A stretch of DNA of 10,039 bases from CAYGXH01 sp964354485 (lineage in GTDB: Bacteria > Bacteroidota > Ignavibacteria > UBA10030 > SZUA-254): assembly GCA_964354485.1 (NCBI GenBank), contig CAYGZY010000028.1, positions 1 through 10,039 of the forward strand, written 5' to 3'. Below are positions 1 to 6,836 of the stretch, piece by piece; the stretch's first letter is position 1, and the number at the start of each line of letters is the position of its first letter. Made by a program: the position numbers and the translations under genes. The notes below the pieces were generated by a model. That model searched no databases and was not told where the DNA came from. It saw only the letters and a program-made list of their open reading frames with translations.

Positions 1-204
1 ATGCGCATCCTCTTTTGCGAAATATCTGATGGCATCCTCTTCCTGTAAATTCAGAATTTCCACAAGGCGCATTTTCCTGTATTTATCCAACCGCTCCGGT
101 CTTTCTTTTTCTCCCGGTTCATTCTGCCGCCGACGCTGTGCCTGAGTATCTGTCACTGCCAAAATGATCAAGAGAACCATGAATGGAAATAATATATTTT
201 TCAT
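1..204 (-). CDS. Small secreted protein, possibly Spy/CpxP-like, 3' end cut by window edge
   Basis: Seen: an open frame of 68 codons starts at 204 and is still open at position 1, so the C-terminus is missing. Residues 1-22 form a signal peptide (MKNILF, then a hydrophobic core, then TQA before Q23). The mature part begins with a basic stretch (QRRRQ) and continues with charged, helix-prone sequence containing YRKMRLVEILNLQEEDAIRY. The start is supported by a GTGAGG-type ribosome binding site about six bases upstream. It lies 29 bp after the anti-sigma gene and is therefore probably the third gene of the sigma operon. Family knowledge: short periplasmic helical proteins with an LNLT/Q-x-E-(Q/D) motif related to Spy/CpxP/heavy-metal-sensor proteins often follow ECF sigma and anti-sigma genes in this lineage. 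Inference: an envelope stress chaperone or sensor. Only 46 mature residues are visible, so the family call is tentative; the existence of the gene is much safer. Confidence 0.7.
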   Translation of the reverse strand, partial: MKNILFPFMVLLIILAVTDTQAQRRRQNEPGEKERPERLDKYRKMRLVEILNLQEEDAIRYFAKEDAH

Positions 205-233
205 TATATACCTCACTGCATTTCTCCAATTTA

Positions 234-845
234 TCATTTATTGTTATTAATATCGTCGTAGAGCAAGGCGAAGAGTTTTTCCGCCTCACCATCGCTTACT
301 GTTTCGAGTATCACGCCTGCCTTATCTTCATAGTAGGATGCAACACTATTTTCGTTTATCAATAAATCGCGAAACACCGTTGCATCATCGCTTCCTATAG
401 TGTCTGCATCTCCGGTGTTATTAGCCGCATAAGGATTGACAATGGTTTCCTGCTCGAGGTAGCTGGCAATCTCGCTGCTTGATACGCCGGTCGGCAGGAG
501 ATCACGATCGCTGCTGCTGGGCCGTAAGAGGGACAGCGACAGAACGACGATCAGCAGAGCCGCAGCTGCAGGAGCTAAACTGCGGTATAGCCATGTCGGA
601 ATCATTGACTCCTCCTTCTTATCAAGGCGTAAGTGAATACGCGGGAGAAGTGAATTCCAATAAACATCAGTCGGCGACCATACAGGGGAATCGTTCACGA
701 GCTGATCCAGCCTTTCATTTTCTTCAACGATGGCGCGGCATTGCGGACAAATTTGCATGTGTTCCGCTATTGCCGTATCGCGTATGCCGGACGGCTCACT
801 GCGATGCGATCTGATTATAAATTCTCTGACATCTTTACATTTCAT
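234..845 (-). CDS. Zinc-finger (zf-HC2) membrane anti-sigma factor
   Basis: A 203-residue protein that should bind the sigma factor encoded just upstream and hold it at the inner membrane. Residues 3-36 contain the zinc anti-sigma signature: Cys3, then H29-x3-C33-x2-C36 (AEHMQICPQC). A cytoplasmic linker with VYWNSLLPRIHLRL follows, then one transmembrane segment at about residues 88-108 (APAAAALLIVVLSLSLL), then an acidic, Ser/Asp/Asn-rich extracytoplasmic tail of about 95 residues. Its ATG overlaps the sigma stop codon as ATGA (845-842), the usual sign of translational coupling and a fixed partner ratio. The zf-HC2 fold and topology are clear. The tail resembles no sensor domain I know, so the signal it detects is unknown. 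Family knowledge suggests release of sigma by proteolysis or a conformational change on envelope stress; that is inference here. Confidence 0.88.
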   Translation of the reverse strand: MKCKDVREFIIRSHRSEPSGIRDTAIAEHMQICPQCRAIVEENERLDQLVNDSPVWSPTDVYWNSLLPRIHLRLDKKEESMIPTWLYRSLAPAAAALLIVVLSLSLLRPSSSDRDLLPTGVSSSEIASYLEQETIVNPYAANNTGDADTIGSDDATVFRDLLINENSVASYYEDKAGVILETVSDGEAEKLFALLYDDINNNK

Positions 846-1396
846 GTTCGATATTCCTTTTTCACGTACTTCGATATATTCCTTACAGCATGAAAATAAT
901 TAGCTTTTGTACCACCAACCGATTTCCGTAGAATTTTTGCAATATCTTCAAAATGCATTTCATCGTAGTAACGCATTACGAACACAGCTCTCTGTTTAGC
1001 TGGTAACTGCTCTATGGCTCTTTCAAGGATCGTCTGATATTCCTGATGCAAAATAGGATCATCGGCTTGCGTCGTTCCCGGAAGAATGTGGTCGATAATA
1101 TTATCAAACGGAACATACTGCTTTATCTTCCTCTTTCTTATGTTATTCAGGGAAACATTAACGGTGATACGATAGAGCCATGTGAACAGATTTGATTCAC
1201 CCCTAAAATTGTTCAAGCCCTGATACATTTTCATCAGAACGTCCTGTACCACATCGTCCGCGTCTTCATGATTTCCGAGCATCCTTCGTGCAATCCAATA
1301 GACTTTTTCCTGGTATCGTCTAACTAGTTCGTTGAATCCTTCAACATCGCCGTTTCGGAATGCATCAACGAGTTCAGCATCCTGTTTTTCTGCCAT
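842..1396 (-). CDS. ECF-family RNA polymerase sigma factor (sigma-70 family)
   Basis: A 184-residue protein, normal length for an extracytoplasmic-function sigma factor. Region 2 spans about residues 20-90: FNELVRRYQEKVYWIARRML, then the core-binding helix with NHEDADDVVQDVLMKMY, then FRGESNLFTWLYRITVNVSLN, which covers the -10 recognition and melting part. A short linker carries DDPILHQEY. Region 4 (about 125-180) has the AIEQLPAKQRAVFVMRYYDEM helix followed by the helix-turn-helix FEDIAKILRKSVGGTKANYFHA that would read the -35 element. There is no extra C-terminal domain. The ATG at 1396 has a good ribosome binding site (CGGAG, 5 bases upstream). The gene overlaps the anti-sigma gene by 4 bp, and an ECF-like promoter just upstream (1443-1419) suggests autoregulation. 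The exact ECF subgroup cannot be assigned by eye; it resembles RpoE-like members. Confidence 0.93.
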   Translation of the reverse strand: MAEKQDAELVDAFRNGDVEGFNELVRRYQEKVYWIARRMLGNHEDADDVVQDVLMKMYQGLNNFRGESNLFTWLYRITVNVSLNNIRKRKIKQYVPFDNIIDHILPGTTQADDPILHQEYQTILERAIEQLPAKQRAVFVMRYYDEMHFEDIAKILRKSVGGTKANYFHAVRNISKYVKKEYRT

Positions 1397-1418
1397 TCTG
1401 CTCCGTTTTCAATACTTG

Positions 1419-1443
1419 GACTACCGTAATACCGGGAAAGTTT
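1419..1443 (-). promoter_or_regulatory. Possible ECF-type promoter of the sigma operon
   Basis: Reading the minus strand, AAACTTT (1443-1437) is followed 15 bases after the AACTTT core by GTC (1421-1419). This matches the general ECF layout AAC-TT at -35 and GTC at -10, known for RpoE-like sigma factors. Transcription would start near 1411, leaving a leader of about 15 bases that still contains the CGGAG ribosome binding site. The position in front of an ECF gene fits autoregulation. The motif is short and was found by eye, so chance is possible. Confidence 0.35.
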
Positions 1444-1607
1444 AATAATTTTCCGTTGGAATTACAAAATGCCCGAAAAATCAGCTCTCCGGAGAATTAC
1501 ACCATCAATTCCTACCGATAAATGACCCTAATTTGTACTTTATTTTAAGGCAAAAAATGTGGATTAATGCAGGTATGATAAAAACAATTATACGACGCTC
1601 AAAGACA

Positions 1608-1637
1608 TCTGACAGCCCCGCTATGTGGGCTGTCAGA
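1608..1637 (-). terminator. Strong hairpin after the 1630-residue peptidase gene, likely terminator
   Basis: Perfect 11-bp arms (1608-1618 and 1627-1637; core CTGACAGCCC / GGGCTGTCAG) enclose an 8-base loop. The hairpin begins 41 bases past the stop codon at 1679. On the minus strand the stem is followed by ATGTCTTTG, a poor T tract; a run of seven T lies before the stem instead (1651-1657). Terminators with weak U tracts are not rare in this group. It separates the peptidase transcript from the sigma operon. The rest of the 282-bp gap (1397-1678) holds the possible sigma promoter and no gene that I can support. Confidence 0.65.
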
Positions 1638-1678
1638 AGAGATAAATATAGAAAAAAATCTGTTTAACGATAATACAT

Positions 1679-4600
1679 CTACCGCACAAGGATCATGGTA
1701 TTCGTCTGAACAAAGCCCTGAGCAATCATCCTGCAGTAGTAGACGCCGCTTGGGATATCCTTTGCTTCCCATAAGACCGTATGGTATCCGGCTTCCTGGA
1801 ATCCATCGAAGAGGTTCGCAACTTCCTTTCCGAGAACGTCATAAATTTTTATTGCCATTCGGCTGTTTATTGGAAGCTGATAAGATATGAGCGTTGACGG
1901 ATTGAAGGGATTAGGGAAATTCTGCTCAAGCGAAAAAATCTTCGGAACTTCGGGATTCTTCAATGCCGAAATTACCAGCTTGACTGATGGAGTTTCCTCT
2001 TTTAGTGTGATGGCGCCGGCACCTGCGAGTTGATGTGTTTTTCCATTTACGATTAAAGAATGTGCACCATCAAAACTACCCGGCACCTGCCATTCGATTG
2101 TAACCGGGTAAGCCTCTGAGGAAATAATGATCGGAATATCTTTCCGTTCGTCTCCGCTCCATATTTCTACATACATCCCGGAGGCAAATCGGACATCAAA
2201 AGCTCCCTTCGGTGGTGCTGGCGGGAGTTCATATGCTAACGGATCGACAGCACTATTTCCAATTCTTCCAAAGTACAGTTTTTTTCCGTCACTATTCGAG
2301 TTACTGATTGTAAGAGTTCCCAGTTCAACGGAAAGATCAACGAACTGTGGTACATTCGAAGGCGAGATCACAGCGGCATGCTTCCAGAGCCGCAACTGAC
2401 CGGCTTTATCTGATTTAACCCAGTAGGCATAACCAGGGACTATCGAGTCGACCTCCGCATATGTTCCGTTATATCCAAAGTAACTCGACAGCACCATGTC
2501 ACCCGGTATTTTTTCGATGCTGTCGGTATTCACCGTATAAGTAATCGAACCTATCATATTCCATCCGCTTGTAAGATCCACGGTATCTTCCTCATCATAA
2601 GTCCCTGCTATTGTAACGGTCTGTGTACCGCTGTACTTCACCCAATAACCAACGCCATTTTCGAGTGTATCATCAGAAACATATGAACCGGTATAGGTGA
2701 ATGCATCGGATACAGCATTTTGAAAGAGTATCGACTTTGAGTAATCATTCACGATGAGTGGCACTGAAAGCATATTCCATCCATCCATAACATTGGTAGA
2801 AACCAGCGTCTGACCGGCACTATATGTTCTGAACGACCACGGTGCACTTGTTGCAACGGTATTACCGCTTGAATTCTTCCCTGTCACCGCCCAGTAATAT
2901 ACATGGTTGGAATCAAGACCTGCATAGCCATAGATTGTATCCGCCTTTCCTGAGCTTACAATTGTCGTCGGTGGGGATAGAGTATCGAGATAGACGTCGT
3001 ACCTGCCTGCCGCCTGTGATCTTTGCCAAGTGAGCGTCCCCGTCAAAGGCTGACCCATACTCCCGTTCCCAGGCAGTAAGAGCGCAAACACCTGAGGTGC
3101 ATTGATCGTATACTCATCAGCTCCGATATCGGGTGCAAGTCCGCGCGACTCTCCGTCGAAGTCTGTTGCGACTGCGGCAAGAGAAAATCCAGCATTATCA
3201 GCCGGTGAATAGATAGCGGGATTCATGTGCAGATTAGCGATAGCTTTATTGTTATACTGTGGATTTTCATTCTTTGAATTCATATCGCACATACTCATCA
3301 TCCGCCAGCCGGTTAGTGTCGCAGATGGACCCAGCCATCGTGTAAGTTTTGTACTATCGAGATTGTAAAAAATATTATAATTGGAAGACCCGGGGAGAAA
3401 ACCTAGCGGGTGTACCATGTTTGCAATAGCATAGTGGTGCCCTGAACCACCCACCCTCTCATTTGAGAAAATGTTGTTAAAAATTTTGACCATTGAGACT
3501 CCGTCACATCGATATGCATACGTCGAATCGATCCCGCTAGATACACCGGATATGTAGACAGAGTTATGGTAAACGTACAACGGATTGGGATTTGGTCCGG
3601 CATCAAAAATCCCAACGTAGGTACATCCGTTGTTCATTCCGATCCCTAACGATACCATGTTGTTGATAATCTTCGTCGTTTCTGCAATCACTCCCTGAAT
3701 GAAAATGCCGTATACATAATTTGTCGCCAAAGGCATCACTGGACCGACATTCTTGATTTCGTTTTGTTCGATATCCTGAGTTTTAAAATTCAGAAGAGAA
3801 ATCGCACGGAACTGACCGGGTGTCGGAGAAACCTGGATAACGTTAGCGATTTTATTTTTGAATATATTCACAACGCCGGGCATGAAATTTTGTATATTGA
3901 TTCCTCCGACATTGCCGGTACCGGCAATCTGGATGCTCCCCGCAATTAATGTATCGCCTATTATGTTTCCAGAGATTGTACCGATATTCACTTTCCCCAT
4001 CATAAAATTAATACCCATGAAACCGGCAGGACCAGGATTTGAAAGAATAATATTTTTGATCTGATTACCCTGTACACTCGTGGCGCTCAAAGTATCAACA
4101 GTCAGCTGAATACCAATAAAAGCAACAGCTCCGTTATTGACGAGCGGAGCGCCGCCGGCATGAATCGAGCTTCCGCCGATGTAGTTATATTCGATGTGGT
4201 GACCGTTTCCGTTATTTACCTGGATGCAGGTCATGTTCGTCACAAGCGCTACAGTGTGGTATATCGAATTAGAATCAACGATCCATCGTTCCCCATTGAG
4301 TAATATTCCGACATTTGTCCAGTTTAGGATTTCATTTGCAATGATGGAATTTGAGTCGTTTGGAGTGCTCGAAGATAACCACTCTGCATATATAGCGTTA
4401 GCCGGTAAACCTCCGCCGTCTGTCCGACCGCTGACCACACAATGAGATACGATGTTTCGCCGGTTACCGAGTGAATCGACTATGGTACCGAATTGAACCG
4501 TACCACCTCCGGTATAGTTGTTTTCGCCCTCAACTTTAAGAAATGTTATACTATTATCATCCGCGCCATTTGTAAAGAGAATCGTCGGAGATAAAGAATC

Positions 4601-6571
4601 CAGACGTCCATTTCTCATCAGCCACTCGCTTGTAGTACCTGTACCACCGGGTCGTCCATCAAATGTAATCCTGTTGATACTGTTGAGTCGCAAGAGGGGA
4701 TAATACCCGGGAGGCTTCCCCGATGTTAGACAACCGGTTACACCGATTGCCGGTCTGATCGTGACTGTCCAGTCACCGCCGCTGGTGGTGAACTCTGTGA
4801 AATCTATCGGGAGTACTTCTGTATGTAAACCGTTATAATCCGACTTTAATTCAAAGATCACGTTGCCGGTGAGGATTTTACTTTTCAATTCGTTTGAAAC
4901 TGCAGTGAGATTCAGGTAATTTCCTGTCGCACCCACCGTGTACGTACCGCCTGCTAGTGTATTAGCGGTAAAGTTAATCGCACTCTGAACATTCGGAAGC
5001 GGACCGATTTTCTGGGAGGAGGGATAAGTCCCAGACTGCTGTGCAGATCCCGTGTTAATGAGAATCGATCGCATTGTGGCCGGAGTGATCGCCCGACCGT
5101 AGAGCGCTTCAAAGCGACTTTCAACAAGTGCTACGGCAGATGCGACAATCGGCGATGCACTCGATGTACCGCTGAAACTGCTGTCGTAGTAGAGGTTTTT
5201 CCCATCGCTGTTATATAGGTAACCATATCCTGTGGTTTTAACGCGTTCTCCCCATCCTTGTAAATTCAAACGGGATCCGTAGTTTGAGAATGAGAGCCGC
5301 GACCGTTTAACATCCGTACCGTTAAAAGCAGAGTGTGCAGCCCCCGCTCCTACCATGATAGCTCCGGAATTAGCTTCGGCGAGGAAGGGCCAATGTCCGT
5401 AATTTCCCTGTCGGTAGATAATGGAATCCAGATTCTGATAACCATTTCCTGCAGCTTCGACTACGTGAATCCCATTCCCGATTGCAGTCAGAACAACATC
5501 GTACCACGGTGGATACCACTCGATTGATATGAGACCCGTGTCGTTTCCGTATATACCAAGATACAGCGGACCAGGATATTGATGCTCAATAAGAAAAACA
5601 TCTCCACTATTCAGTTGCGTCATCGCGTAGGTCATCGCCGCACCAAGGTCCCAGGCGGAATCCAATCCGTCATTCCTCTTGAAGTATGTTGGAGCAACTT
5701 TCACTGTCGCGCCATATACTGCACCTGTCGTACCCCATCCATTATTCCTGCTAACCATTTCTCCCAGAACTGCCGTCCCGTGATTATCATCGCTGAATAG
5801 ATCGTAGTCGGTCCACCCCACCGTGTATTGGGAGGGTATGAATTTGGTAATGCCAGCAGGTAAATCCTGGTGGGCCAAGTTCCATGAATACTCAAAATCG
5901 CATATGACGACGTTTTGTCCGCTATCGCTTATGGACCACGCATAAAGCGCGGCGACTCCCGTGTCGGCTCTGTTCAGGTAACCTTGTAGATTCTGGTAGT
6001 TCGTTGGAATGGGAAGCGGTACAGCCCTCGGCATCGGAAGCGCAAGCTCGACTTCAGGCAATGCGTTCAGTTTGTTGATCCACTCTTCAGCGTTAACTCC
6101 ATCGGGGACTCTCAGGACAAAATAATTGTTCAGATTAGGCATTTCCCGATTGAGGTTTGATTCAGCGGTAACCCGGAAACGGTCCATATCCTCTTCCGGT
6201 GCACCGGCCATGCGCTGCCATTCTCCTCCGGATAATCTCATCTGATTGAATAGATCTACTGCTTGCTGTGACCGGAGATACTTTGCAGAACGATCAGCGG
6301 GGATGCCATCCGTTCCGAGAGTTACCTTCAGCTCATCGCGAAATTTGACCGTGACATGCTTCGGATCATCGGTTGTTCTGAGATTGATGTTCTGCGGCTT
6401 TATGTAAATGGGGCGTTGTGCGTATTGCGATACCTGCACTCCATCATCTATTTGCCCTTTTAAACTCTCCACGCCTGTAACGATTGCGATCTGTTGTGCC
6501 TCTCCTTGCTGAATCTGCCCTCCGATAATAAGCACGCATACCATAAGGAACCATGCACACCTGTTATTCAT
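1679..6571 (-). CDS. Secreted multidomain S8 (subtilisin-like) peptidase with beta-helix and T9SS type A sorting domain
   Basis: A 1630-residue exported protein. Residues 1-26 are a signal peptide and about 27-200 a propeptide. The S8 domain spans about 205-535 with an intact set: Asp225 (VVICDFEYSW, not the usual DTG), His264 (DDNHGTAVLG), oxyanion Asn376 (VEAAGNG) and Ser470 (GTSSASP). About 540-1110 is a right-handed parallel beta-helix with repeated Asn-rich rungs (GNQIKN, KNKIAN, QNEIKN, HNSVYI), closing with DIGADEY at 1148-1154. Then follow an Fn3-like domain (about 1158-1250), a GWNM module (1256-1397), a beta-rich linker, and a T9SS type A domain (about 1545-1630, NFPNPFNPST through SGVYYCRM). 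The T9SS signal predicts passage through the outer membrane and release or surface attachment. The ATG at 6571 has an AAAGGAG site six bases upstream. The helix may bind polysaccharide or act as a stalk; the substrate is unknown. Confidence 0.93.
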   Translation of the reverse strand: MNNRCAWFLMVCVLIIGGQIQQGEAQQIAIVTGVESLKGQIDDGVQVSQYAQRPIYIKPQNINLRTTDDPKHVTVKFRDELKVTLGTDGIPADRSAKYLRSQQAVDLFNQMRLSGGEWQRMAGAPEEDMDRFRVTAESNLNREMPNLNNYFVLRVPDGVNAEEWINKLNALPEVELALPMPRAVPLPIPTNYQNLQGYLNRADTGVAALYAWSISDSGQNVVICDFEYSWNLAHQDLPAGITKFIPSQYTVGWTDYDLFSDDNHGTAVLGEMVSRNNGWGTTGAVYGATVKVAPTYFKRNDGLDSAWDLGAAMTYAMTQLNSGDVFLIEHQYPGPLYLGIYGNDTGLISIEWYPPWYDVVLTAIGNGIHVVEAAGNGYQNLDSIIYRQGNYGHWPFLAEANSGAIMVGAGAAHSAFNGTDVKRSRLSFSNYGSRLNLQGWGERVKTTGYGYLYNSDGKNLYYDSSFSGTSSASPIVASAVALVESRFEALYGRAITPATMRSILINTGSAQQSGTYPSSQKIGPLPNVQSAINFTANTLAGGTYTVGATGNYLNLTAVSNELKSKILTGNVIFELKSDYNGLHTEVLPIDFTEFTTSGGDWTVTIRPAIGVTGCLTSGKPPGYYPLLRLNSINRITFDGRPGGTGTTSEWLMRNGRLDSLSPTILFTNGADDNSITFLKVEGENNYTGGGTVQFGTIVDSLGNRRNIVSHCVVSGRTDGGGLPANAIYAEWLSSSTPNDSNSIIANEILNWTNVGILLNGERWIVDSNSIYHTVALVTNMTCIQVNNGNGHHIEYNYIGGSSIHAGGAPLVNNGAVAFIGIQLTVDTLSATSVQGNQIKNIILSNPGPAGFMGINFMMGKVNIGTISGNIIGDTLIAGSIQIAGTGNVGGINIQNFMPGVVNIFKNKIANVIQVSPTPGQFRAISLLNFKTQDIEQNEIKNVGPVMPLATNYVYGIFIQGVIAETTKIINNMVSLGIGMNNGCTYVGIFDAGPNPNPLYVYHNSVYISGVSSGIDSTYAYRCDGVSMVKIFNNIFSNERVGGSGHHYAIANMVHPLGFLPGSSNYNIFYNLDSTKLTRWLGPSATLTGWRMMSMCDMNSKNENPQYNNKAIANLHMNPAIYSPADNAGFSLAAVATDFDGESRGLAPDIGADEYTINAPQVFALLLPGNGSMGQPLTGTLTWQRSQAAGRYDVYLDTLSPPTTIVSSGKADTIYGYAGLDSNHVYYWAVTGKNSSGNTVATSAPWSFRTYSAGQTLVSTNVMDGWNMLSVPLIVNDYSKSILFQNAVSDAFTYTGSYVSDDTLENGVGYWVKYSGTQTVTIAGTYDEEDTVDLTSGWNMIGSITYTVNTDSIEKIPGDMVLSSYFGYNGTYAEVDSIVPGYAYWVKSDKAGQLRLWKHAAVISPSNVPQFVDLSVELGTLTISNSNSDGKKLYFGRIGNSAVDPLAYELPPAPPKGAFDVRFASGMYVEIWSGDERKDIPIIISSEAYPVTIEWQVPGSFDGAHSLIVNGKTHQLAGAGAITLKEETPSVKLVISALKNPEVPKIFSLEQNFPNPFNPSTLISYQLPINSRMAIKIYDVLGKEVANLFDGFQEAGYHTVLWEAKDIPSGVYYCRMIAQGFVQTNTMILVR
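2381..2806 (-). repeat. GWNM module, copy 1 (paralogous to 6840-7265)
   Basis: Encodes residues 1256-1397 of the 1630-residue peptidase. The module has two half repeats, each starting with GWNM (1264, 1336) and ending with a YWVK motif (GYWVKY at 1308, AYWVKS at 1382). By eye about half of its residues match the C-terminus of the 1009-residue protein, including AVSDAFT, GSYV, GWNMIGS, FGY and DKAG. Its role is unknown; it probably is a compact beta module placed before sorting domains. Confidence 0.8.
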
Positions 6572-6575
6572 ATAT

Positions 6576-6593
6576 CGCTCCTTTCGTTGATAT
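6576..6593 (-). promoter_or_regulatory. Ribosome-binding-site element of the 1630-residue gene, shared with the other peptidase gene
   Basis: The minus strand reads ATATCAACGAAAGGAGCG, ending five bases before the ATG at 6571. It contains a strong AAAGGAG Shine-Dalgarno sequence. The same block occurs before the 1009-residue gene with one substitution and one missing base (9874-9890). It fixes the start codon; the match extends well beyond the Shine-Dalgarno core. Confidence 0.7.
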
Positions 6594-6719
6594 ACTCACC
6601 CTCTTTGAGAGATAGGCAAATATGACATTATGTAATATTAATCCCTTGATAGCCCGGCCACCATTCCTTCCTCGGCTTTATGTTTAAAAGCTTTATGAAA
6701 ATACTCTAAACAAACGATC

Positions 6720-6735
6720 TATTATTGTAATAATA
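6720..6735. repeat. AT-rich palindrome, 7-bp arms with 2-bp centre
   Basis: TATTATT-GT-AATAATA lies about 150 bases before the start of the 1630-residue gene. It could be an operator half-site pair, but in such AT-rich DNA a palindrome of this size can arise by chance. Confidence 0.3.
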
Positions 6736-6780
6736 AAACCAATATGGTATTCCTCAAAATAATTTTTAACGTGCATCAGC

Positions 6781-6822
6781 CTTTATCGGTTATTGGCATT
6801 CACGTGCTGACGACCGGTAAAG
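6781..6822 (-). terminator. Imperfect inverted repeat after the 1009-residue gene, possible weak terminator
   Basis: Arms CTTTATCGGT (6781-6790) and ACCGGTAAAG (6813-6822) pair at 9 of 10 positions around a 22-base loop. It begins 15 bases past the stop codon. On the minus strand AT-rich DNA follows about 10 bases after the stem, without a clean T run. A near direct repeat (ACGTGC at 6769 and 6802) sits beside and inside it. It may slow or end transcription between the two peptidase genes, or be an RNA-stability element. Confidence 0.3.
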
Positions 6823-6836
6823 CGTATCGATGAGGA

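Larger units (their letters stand above)
6572..6836. other. AT-rich intergenic region between the two peptidase genes
   Basis: No gene and no remnant of an NPFNP-type sorting domain is visible here in the minus-strand frames. The region contains an inverted repeat near the upstream stop (6781-6822), a small AT-rich palindrome (6720-6735), and the ribosome-binding-site element shared with the other peptidase gene (6576-6593). A promoter for the 1630-residue gene may lie here: CATATTTG at about 6619-6626 is one base from the Bacteroidota -7 motif TAnnTTTG, but I see no convincing -33 partner. Confidence 0.5.

Noticed and set aside
479..814. Plus-strand open frame of 111 codons
   Set aside because: It is antisense to the anti-sigma gene, whose zinc motif and membrane segment are unmistakable.
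3104..4954. Repetitive Asn-rich region considered as tandem DNA repeats or a repeat array
   Set aside because: The repetition is at the protein level (beta-helix rungs) and the DNA itself has no regular unit or spacing; it is not a CRISPR array.
6572..6836. Possible lost T9SS domain (frameshifted remnant) after the 1009-residue gene
   Set aside because: No NPFNP-like or SGVYF-like sequence could be read in the minus-strand frames, so a simple frameshift does not explain the missing domain.
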